A stretch of DNA of 12,780 bases, taken from assembly GCA_003555385.1 (NCBI GenBank), contig PWHO01000316.1:1-12780 (forward strand), given 5' to 3'. Below the pieces are notes generated by a model. It searched no databases. It had not been told where the DNA came from and was given only the letters and a program-made list of their open reading frames with translations. Positions 6,875-12,780 of the stretch are shown here, in pieces (the first letter of the stretch is position 1; each line of letters opens with the position of its first letter). A program made the translations under genes and the position numbers. Source of the stretch: Bacteroidales bacterium. Lineage in GTDB: Bacteria > Bacteroidota > Bacteroidia > Bacteroidales > UBA7960.

Positions 6875-9853
6875 TTAGCCCGGTTTCAGTACTATTCCGG
6901 CTTTTTTGCTCCCATCAATTTTTATGGTAAGGGGGCAATCAAAACGGACATGCCTGACAAAATCATCCTCATAGACGGCTTCCTGCTTATTTAGGAAATC
7001 GACATCATAATGTCCGTCATTCATATAGGGGTTGATGGTGAAATACCCCACGCTGAAAGAGGTAAGATTCTGGAAGAAATGGGTGCCCTGGCTGGGGTCG
7101 ATCCTGAAATCCTTCAATCCGGATTCAATGATCAGGCGGGCTGCCGATATCTGCGCCCATTTAACTGGTACGCCGAGCCAGGGGTCATTGGAACCCCAGC
7201 GACCTGGGCCCGCAAGGATATAATGTTTCTTCTCCTGCTGACATTGTTTATTCAGCTTTCCGATTGTTTCTGCGATCTTTTCGGTTCGGGCTGCATCAAA
7301 CGACTCGGGCTTTACATAAATAAAGTCATGGATCCCTTCAATGACGCCATTGCCCAGTGCGTTGTGACTGATTACGACGGTGCTGTTTTTTTTATGGGCA
7401 CTGAGTTTGACCTGGTTTTTCTCCTGTGTTTCAACCACCGGGCGGATCTGCAGAAAGTGAAATTGCTGTTTTTTGCCTTTGGGCACATCAAGGCTGACGG
7501 CAAATTCAATCTCCACCTGGTTGTTCATTTCCCTTTGCCCGATGCGGAGTAATTTATCCAAAACGTCGGCCAGGGGGAAAGAACCGTGTTTCAGCACATT
7601 GGCAAAGGTAATGATGCGGGTTCCTCCTTCATAGAGTCCGTCACGGATGATCTGATCCTCATAATCATAAGTTGAGGCCACATATTTGAGTGAAGAGGAG
7701 CCTTTCAGGCTGCGGATCCTGAGCTTATGCAGGCTTACTGAATCATCCACTGCCGGCTGATATTTTTCCGGGTCAAGGTTCAGGCTGTAAAACTCCCGCT
7801 GACTATCGCGCAATGCAATATCTGTATTGGCCAGCTGTAAAGCCTGATGCGGATGTTTTGGGGAAAAACGGAAAGAAACCCCGCCGTCTACAATGGTTTT
7901 TCCCAGTCCGAATGCAATATTGGCTACCCCGTCTTCGTACTTTTCGGGTTCGATGGGGTAGAAGTTTACCGACCGGGCAACCCCTGAAATGGTGGGGTAA
8001 AACATATTGTCGTAAGACCGGCCCGACAATTCCTGGATCACCACAGCCATTTTTTCCTCATCGATGACATTGGAAGTGGCTTCGATATAGGCTTTGCTTT
8101 CCTCGTAGAAAACGGATGCGTAGACACTTTTGATGGCCTGATCCAATTGCTGTATGCGAACGTTTCGGTCGCTGTGGTTGTTGGGGATCATGTAGGTTGA
8201 ATAAACCCCTGCAAATGGTTGATAGTGGCTGTCTTCCAGCAAGCTGGATGACCTGACCGCAACCGGGGATTTAAAGAAGTCGACGATCTCCTTAATGTAT
8301 GAACGCATTCTTGACGGACTTTTACTCTGGACGAAGCGATTGAGCACTTCGTCATCGCTCACCTCAGACAGGGTAAATTTGTATAACTCATTCTCCTCCA
8401 TGAATTCATCAAATATATCAGTAGTCAACACTACAGTGCGTGGGATGGATATACCGACGCCTTTCCAGTGGGTCATGATTTTGTGTTTGTTGATCACCGA
8501 ATCAATGAAGGCCAGTCCGCGTGCTTTCCCCCCAAGTTGTCCGTCGCCCAACCTGGTAAAAACCGCGTATTCGTCGAGGTGACTGGCAATGATGCCGCGC
8601 CCTTTTGTGCGCCGGTAATTGGCAATGGTGTCGATCAGGTAGCTTCTGACCTCTTCCACATTATTGAAGTCATCCCGGCTTTTCCGGGCAAACACGTTGG
8701 CGATGGAGAATAAGGCCCTGGCCTTGAGCCACCTGGAGAAATGGTTGTTGGAAACATGGTATTCCAGAACCTTGGGGTCGGCGTTGGTGATTTTTACCTG
8801 CAAAGAATGCAGGTTGTTTGCCCGGCCCAGTTCCATGCCGGTGTCTTTATTTTTAAACACAAAATCACCAAAGCCATAATTCTCCTTAATGTAGTGCTTG
8901 AGCTCAATGAGCAGTGTTTTGGAATACTTGTTAATAAAACTGACATCAATGTTTTTGTTAATGCTGGCATCCCATTTTTCAGATGACTGAAGCAGGATGG
9001 GGATCTGACTGTTATTTTTGCGGACATGCGTGGCGAGCTTGACCCCGGCCTGGTTATCTCTTTTGCCACCCTTGGCGTAACTGATATCCGAGATGATCCC
9101 CAAAAGGTTGTCTTTGTATTTCTTGTATAGCGACAAAGCCTCCTCGTAGGATTTGGCCAGCAGAATTTTCGGCCGGGCACGCATTCTGAGAGTTTTACGG
9201 TGTTCATTGAGCCCTTCCGTCATCAACTCATTGGTCTGGTCGAAAATCACCTTGTAAATGGTGGGCAAATAGGATGAATAATAACGCACCGAGTCTTCCA
9301 CCAGCAGGATGCCCTGTACGCCCACTTTCTCAATATCGAAATCGGCATTCATCCTGTCTTCCAGCAGCTTGATGATGGCCAGCAGCAACCCTGCATTACC
9401 CAGCCAGCTGAATACGTAATCAATAGAACTCAGGTCTTCGTTGCGAAGCTTCAGGGATACCTCCCTGGAAAAGTGGGTCAATACCACGATGGGAATACCG
9501 GGGTGGCGTTTCTTTACTTTTTTGGCCATCTCAAAGCAGTCGATCCTGCCAACGTTGAGCATGGTGATCACCAGGTCAAAATCCTTTTCCTCCAGTTTAC
9601 GGAAAGCCTCCTCTGAGGAGCTGGCCTGGGTGAACTGAGGGGGGTAACGAAGGTTCTTTGAAGTGTATTCCAGGAAAATTTTTTCATTGATCCGGCCGTC
9701 CTCCTCCAGCATAAAGGCATCATAGTTACTGCAAATAAGCAACACATTGATGATCCGTTTTTGCATCAGATCTTCGTAGGAGATCTCCTTGAATTCATAG
9801 GTGTCGGTGGCGAATTTCTCGTCGTATTGGTATTTTGATTGTTCGGTTGTCAT
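6875..9853 (-). CDS. REC-REC-PPDK_N ATP-grasp protein, paralogue B (PEP/pyruvate-binding domain protein)
   Basis: A 992-aa soluble protein with no signal peptide or membrane segment. Residues 33-168 have a receiver-like fold but lack the acidic pair, and the phospho-acceptor is Met98 (DLVITML). Residues 180-327 are a second receiver with ILLVEDS (Glu186, Asp187), acceptor Asp256 (IISD), Ser290-Ser291 and Lys309, plus a helical insert after the first strand. A linker (355-425) leads to a full PPDK_N ATP-grasp domain: GGKARGLA (441-448), SIPRTVV (469-475), VAVRSSSLLEDS (531-542), QPFAGVYSTY (545-554), SGVARSVNFYP (623-633), FGLGKTIVDGG (648-658) and LQIRPV (801-806). Residues 833-842 look like the start of the dikinase swivel domain, but the GG-x-TSH phosphohistidine motif and the TIM barrel are absent; instead there is GPGRWG (882-887) and GTHFFQN (923-929). 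I therefore do not call it PEP synthase. It overlaps the upstream paralogue by four bases (ATGA), implying translational coupling. Substrate and output are unknown. Confidence 0.85.
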   Translation of the reverse strand: MTTEQSKYQYDEKFATDTYEFKEISYEDLMQKRIINVLLICSNYDAFMLEEDGRINEKIFLEYTSKNLRYPPQFTQASSSEEAFRKLEEKDFDLVITMLNVGRIDCFEMAKKVKKRHPGIPIVVLTHFSREVSLKLRNEDLSSIDYVFSWLGNAGLLLAIIKLLEDRMNADFDIEKVGVQGILLVEDSVRYYSSYLPTIYKVIFDQTNELMTEGLNEHRKTLRMRARPKILLAKSYEEALSLYKKYKDNLLGIISDISYAKGGKRDNQAGVKLATHVRKNNSQIPILLQSSEKWDASINKNIDVSFINKYSKTLLIELKHYIKENYGFGDFVFKNKDTGMELGRANNLHSLQVKITNADPKVLEYHVSNNHFSRWLKARALFSIANVFARKSRDDFNNVEEVRSYLIDTIANYRRTKGRGIIASHLDEYAVFTRLGDGQLGGKARGLAFIDSVINKHKIMTHWKGVGISIPRTVVLTTDIFDEFMEENELYKFTLSEVSDDEVLNRFVQSKSPSRMRSYIKEIVDFFKSPVAVRSSSLLEDSHYQPFAGVYSTYMIPNNHSDRNVRIQQLDQAIKSVYASVFYEESKAYIEATSNVIDEEKMAVVIQELSGRSYDNMFYPTISGVARSVNFYPIEPEKYEDGVANIAFGLGKTIVDGGVSFRFSPKHPHQALQLANTDIALRDSQREFYSLNLDPEKYQPAVDDSVSLHKLRIRSLKGSSSLKYVASTYDYEDQIIRDGLYEGGTRIITFANVLKHGSFPLADVLDKLLRIGQREMNNQVEIEFAVSLDVPKGKKQQFHFLQIRPVVETQEKNQVKLSAHKKNSTVVISHNALGNGVIEGIHDFIYVKPESFDAARTEKIAETIGKLNKQCQQEKKHYILAGPGRWGSNDPWLGVPVKWAQISAARLIIESGLKDFRIDPSQGTHFFQNLTSFSVGYFTINPYMNDGHYDVDFLNKQEAVYEDDFVRHVRFDCPLTIKIDGSKKAGIVLKPG
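9850..9853 (-). other. ATGA stop/start overlap coupling the two ATP-grasp genes
   Basis: The TGA of paralogue A (9852-9850) overlaps the ATG of paralogue B (9853-9851). This arrangement usually goes with translational coupling and suggests the two proteins are made together. Confidence 0.85.
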
Positions 9854-12780
9854 TCTTTGTCGCTTACTTGTTTATTGGTCCTGTTTTCCTGGTGATAGAT
9901 CAGGGCGGCCCGCTTTTTCCCGTCCATGATCACTTCCAGCGGTTTATTGAAACGGATGTGTGTTACGTATTTTTTTTCATTGATGATGCGGGCATCTTTA
10001 AGTATTTCCCAGTCGATGTAATCGATCAGGTCGTTGTGCTTTACGGAGAAGTAGCCCACGTTCATGGAAATCACGTTATGGAAAAAGTGGGAGCCCAGGG
10101 ATGCATCAAGGGGAAAGTCTTCCATGCTCACCTCCACAATGATGCGTGCATTGGATATCTGTGACCAGTTTACCGGGATGCCGATAAAACGGTCGCGGGT
10201 TCCCCACCTTCCCGGTCCGACCAGGATATACTTTCTGTCTTTTTGGGCCATAGTGGCGTTGATCTCATCGATTTCGTCCCTGATCTTTTCTGTTTTCAGC
10301 TTGTCAAAGCGATCCGGATCCACAAATACTAAGTCCTGCAGTCCGGTGATCCGTCCGTTGCCCATGCCGTTTTCACTATAGAGCAATAGTCGTTCATTGT
10401 CGATGTTGTCGATGTGGATATCAGTTTCAATGATATTCTTGATCAGGGGTTTGATCTGCAGTAAATAGAAAGTAGCGTGTCCTTCCCTGTCTTTGTTCAG
10501 GTCAATGGCAAATTCCATCTCGATGGGCGTTCCCATCGATTCGGAAATAATATCCAGGATGGTTTCGATGGATTTGGCCAGCGGAATGTAATCGTACTTC
10601 AGGATGTTCGCAAAATTGACCACACGGGGTCCTGTATTCGTAATTCCGGGGATGGTACGCTCACTGTTGATATCGTAAACCGACGCGCAATGTTTCAGGG
10701 TACCGTGCTTCTCTGCCTGTTCGATTTCCAGCTTGGTAAGTCCGGCATCCTCTCCCTCCAGCAAATTCAGTTCTTTCTTATGCAGATCCACGGCATAAAA
10801 ATGAACCTGTGAATTTTTGAACAACTCTTTCGGGGTATACATCTCCAGTTGAGGGTGAACCGGGGAGAATCGGTAAGTCTTTTCTCCTTCCACCACATAT
10901 TTACCCAACCCCATGGCTATGGAGGCAAAACCCTCTTCCGGCTTCATGTAAGAGTAAGGGTAAAAATTATAAGACTGGGCGACACCGCTGATATGCGGAT
11001 AAAAACATCCTTCATACTCGTGGCCGACCACCTCCTGGATCACCACAGCCATTTTTTCCTCTTCGATTTTATAATTCACGGCCCTGAAATAAGACTGGGC
11101 CGTGGGAGAGAAGATAGAGGCGTATACCAGTTTGATGGCATCCATGGTTTGTTTGAGCCGCACATCAGGGTCGTGGTGGTTGTTGGGCAGCAAAAAGGTA
11201 TCAAAAATTCCGGCAAATGGCTGCATCAATGAATCCTCAAATAAGCTGGAAGATCGTATGGCCAATGGCTTCTGGTTTACCGAAAGGTATGTTTTCAGGC
11301 GTTTGCGCAGGGTGGGGGTCAGGTGTCCGCCCAGGAAAAGGGCTTTTATCTTGTCATAATCCGTTTCCCCGTATATTTTGTTATACAGATCGTTGTTGTG
11401 AATAAAACGTTCAAACTCCTCAGTTCCGATGATGGAAGTGCGCGGGGTAGAAATCCGGATATCGGGCACCAGCTCATTGAAGTCAAAGCTGTTGATGATC
11501 ATGTTGACGAATGCCAGTCCGCGCCCTTTGCCTCCCAGTGAGCCAGGTGACATACTCACGATATTGGTGTCGTCGAGCAGCGCGGATTCTTCGTAATTGA
11601 TCACCTTTCCACGTTGCTTGTCATGGATGCATTCGTCAATGACTTCGATCAGGTATTGCCGCAGGCTGCCGGGAGATTTGAAATCATCCACCCTCAGTGG
11701 CTTGATGCGTCGTGCGATCTGAATTTCACCCCTGGCCATGAGCCAATGCGAAAAATGATCTTTTTTCGCATGATAGAGCAGAGATTTTTCCGGAATGGTC
11801 TTCAGGTGGGTGCGGAATTCTTTCATGGAACGGGCTATGGCTATGTCGCGGCGACCGTCTTCATCTTTATAAATGAAGTGCCCGAATCCCAAATAATAGT
11901 TGATAAAACTCTGCAGATCCTGTTTAAGGGTGTCAGAATTTTTGTTGATGAAAGTACTTTGCAGTTTATACGCTTCATTGGCATTTTCCATATCCGACGA
12001 CTGAAGCACTGTGGGGAGGTTGGGAGTGGAACGTTTGGCGTACTCCGTCAGCTTCAGCCCAGCCCGGCCGTCCATCTCTCCATCCTTCTCAAATTTTACA
12101 TCCGAAATAAGGCAAAGCAGGTTGTCTTTGTATTGATTGAACAGGTTGATGGCCTCAGTATAGGTGGAAGCAAGCAAAATTTTCGGCCTGACCCGCATTT
12201 TGAGAAGCTTGTAGAGCTCATCGGTGTTTACTTCCTCAATCAGGTGCTGGGTTTGCTCGATCACAATGGAGTACAATATGGGAAGGTACCGGGAATAGTA
12301 CTTTGCTGAATCTTCCACCAGCAGGATCACCTGTACCATCCCTATTTGTGTGTCGTTCTTCACATTTGTTTTATCCTCATTGTATTTCACCATGGCCAGA
12401 AAAACCTTGGAGTCACCGTTCCACACAAACACCTTATCAATGGAAGTGATGGGTTTTTTTCCATCCTCGAACAGGGCAATGTCGCTGTTGTTGTTCAGCA
12501 ACATAAAAATGGGGATGTTGTTGTATATCTGTTTGATGATGCTGCTTAGCTGAATGGGCGTTGATTTTTCCCCCCCCATCATGACGATCACCATGTCAAA
12601 ATGTTTCTCCTGTAATTTTTCCAGGGCTTCCTCGGGGGGAGACACGCCAGTGATGCGGGGGGCGGAGGAGAGGTTCAGCTGATGGTATTCACCTGTAACC
12701 TGCTCAAAAAACCGGCCTTCCTCTTCAATGATATAGGCGTCGTAAAGGTTGGCCACAAGGAGGATCTCACGAACCTTGTA
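9850..12780 (-). CDS. REC-REC-PPDK_N ATP-grasp protein, paralogue A (N terminus beyond window)
   Basis: Paralogue of the next gene, with the same architecture. There is a GTG at 12756, but the frame is open to the window edge, and the eight codons before it (YKVREILL) align with KRIINVLL in the paralogue. The true start is therefore outside; 976 residues are visible. Counting from the GTG: a degenerate receiver with Met59 at the acceptor position (DMVIVMM); a second receiver at 142-290 with ILLVEDS (Glu148, Asp149), Asp219 (LISD), Ser253-Ser254 and Lys272; then PPDK_N with GGKGRGLA (408-415), LAIRSSSLFEDS (498-509), MQPFAGIFDT (511-520), SGVAQSYNFYP (590-600), MGLGKYVVEG (615-624) and LQIKPL (766-771), where Lys replaces the usual Arg. 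The C-terminal block has VGPGRWGTRDRFIGIPVNW (846-864) and GSHFFHN (888-894). No phosphohistidine motif or PEP TIM barrel is present. A charged tail ends in the ATGA overlap with paralogue B. I see no metabolic assignment; a role in phosphorylation-dependent signalling is inference. Confidence 0.85.
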   Translation of the reverse strand, partial: YKVREILLVANLYDAYIIEEEGRFFEQVTGEYHQLNLSSAPRITGVSPPEEALEKLQEKHFDMVIVMMGGEKSTPIQLSSIIKQIYNNIPIFMLLNNNSDIALFEDGKKPITSIDKVFVWNGDSKVFLAMVKYNEDKTNVKNDTQIGMVQVILLVEDSAKYYSRYLPILYSIVIEQTQHLIEEVNTDELYKLLKMRVRPKILLASTYTEAINLFNQYKDNLLCLISDVKFEKDGEMDGRAGLKLTEYAKRSTPNLPTVLQSSDMENANEAYKLQSTFINKNSDTLKQDLQSFINYYLGFGHFIYKDEDGRRDIAIARSMKEFRTHLKTIPEKSLLYHAKKDHFSHWLMARGEIQIARRIKPLRVDDFKSPGSLRQYLIEVIDECIHDKQRGKVINYEESALLDDTNIVSMSPGSLGGKGRGLAFVNMIINSFDFNELVPDIRISTPRTSIIGTEEFERFIHNNDLYNKIYGETDYDKIKALFLGGHLTPTLRKRLKTYLSVNQKPLAIRSSSLFEDSLMQPFAGIFDTFLLPNNHHDPDVRLKQTMDAIKLVYASIFSPTAQSYFRAVNYKIEEEKMAVVIQEVVGHEYEGCFYPHISGVAQSYNFYPYSYMKPEEGFASIAMGLGKYVVEGEKTYRFSPVHPQLEMYTPKELFKNSQVHFYAVDLHKKELNLLEGEDAGLTKLEIEQAEKHGTLKHCASVYDINSERTIPGITNTGPRVVNFANILKYDYIPLAKSIETILDIISESMGTPIEMEFAIDLNKDREGHATFYLLQIKPLIKNIIETDIHIDNIDNERLLLYSENGMGNGRITGLQDLVFVDPDRFDKLKTEKIRDEIDEINATMAQKDRKYILVGPGRWGTRDRFIGIPVNWSQISNARIIVEVSMEDFPLDASLGSHFFHNVISMNVGYFSVKHNDLIDYIDWEILKDARIINEKKYVTHIRFNKPLEVIMDGKKRAALIYHQENRTNKQVSDKE

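Noticed and set aside
12754..12756. GTG at 12756 as the start of paralogue A
   Set aside because: The frame is open to the window edge and the preceding residues align with the paralogue's first receiver strand, so the real start is outside.
6875..12780. Calling the two large proteins PEP synthase or pyruvate phosphate dikinase (ppsA/ppdK)
   Set aside because: Only the ATP-grasp domain is shared. The phosphohistidine motif and the PEP/pyruvate barrel are not found in either protein.
1..12780. CRISPR arrays, tRNA or rRNA genes, insertion sequences
   Set aside because: No regularly spaced direct repeats, cloverleaf-like sequence, transposase or terminal inverted repeats were seen, and the window is almost fully occupied by coding sequence.

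Overview
All seven genes in this window lie on the minus strand. The organism looks like a member of the Bacteroidota, probably an anaerobic Bacteroidales-type lineage. The evidence is the GdhA sequence type, the lack of Shine-Dalgarno motifs before any start, promoter candidates of the TTTG / TAnnTTTG type, and a HydBC-type NADH-oxidoreductase operon. This is an inference from sequence style; I could not search a database.

In transcription order (right to left) the layout is as follows. (1) At 12780-9850 and 9853-6875 sit two long, translationally coupled paralogues, about 980-990 aa, overlapping by ATGA. Each has a degenerate receiver domain, a receiver domain that keeps its phospho-acceptor site, a complete PPDK_N-type ATP-grasp domain, and a C-terminal block with a GPGRWG motif. 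Neither has the phosphohistidine motif or the PEP/pyruvate TIM barrel of real PEP synthase. The first is cut at its N terminus by the window edge. (2) At 6764-5427 is gdhA, a hexameric-type glutamate dehydrogenase with its own Bacteroidota-type promoter, an interrupted palindrome in its leader, and a strong hairpin/U-tract terminator (5348-5377). (3) At 5291-3060 is a PIF1/RecD2-like superfamily 1 helicase with a C-terminal winged-helix-like tail. (4) At 2932-1 (and beyond) is an operon of a NuoE-like subunit, a NuoF-like subunit with extra N-terminal and C-terminal iron-sulfur domains, and the start of a protein that joins a [2Fe-2S] ferredoxin domain to a GltD/DPYD-type iron-sulfur domain.

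The last operon has the signature of a soluble, flavin-based NAD(H)-linked redox complex of the HydBC/HndAC kind, not respiratory complex I. Its terminal catalytic subunit lies left of the window, so whether it makes hydrogen, formate or only balances NAD(P)H and ferredoxin cannot be decided here. GdhA uses NAD(P)H to fix ammonia and would share that nucleotide pool, but no regulatory link is visible.

The best candidate for a poorly described system is the tandem receiver/ATP-grasp pair. Its architecture (response-regulator input, dikinase-type nucleotide domain, no canonical swivelling histidine domain) suggests a signalling or protein-modifying machine, not a metabolic PEP synthase, although a name based on the PPDK_N domain would hide this. 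There are no tRNA, rRNA, CRISPR or insertion sequences that I can see, and no gene-free stretch above 300 bases.
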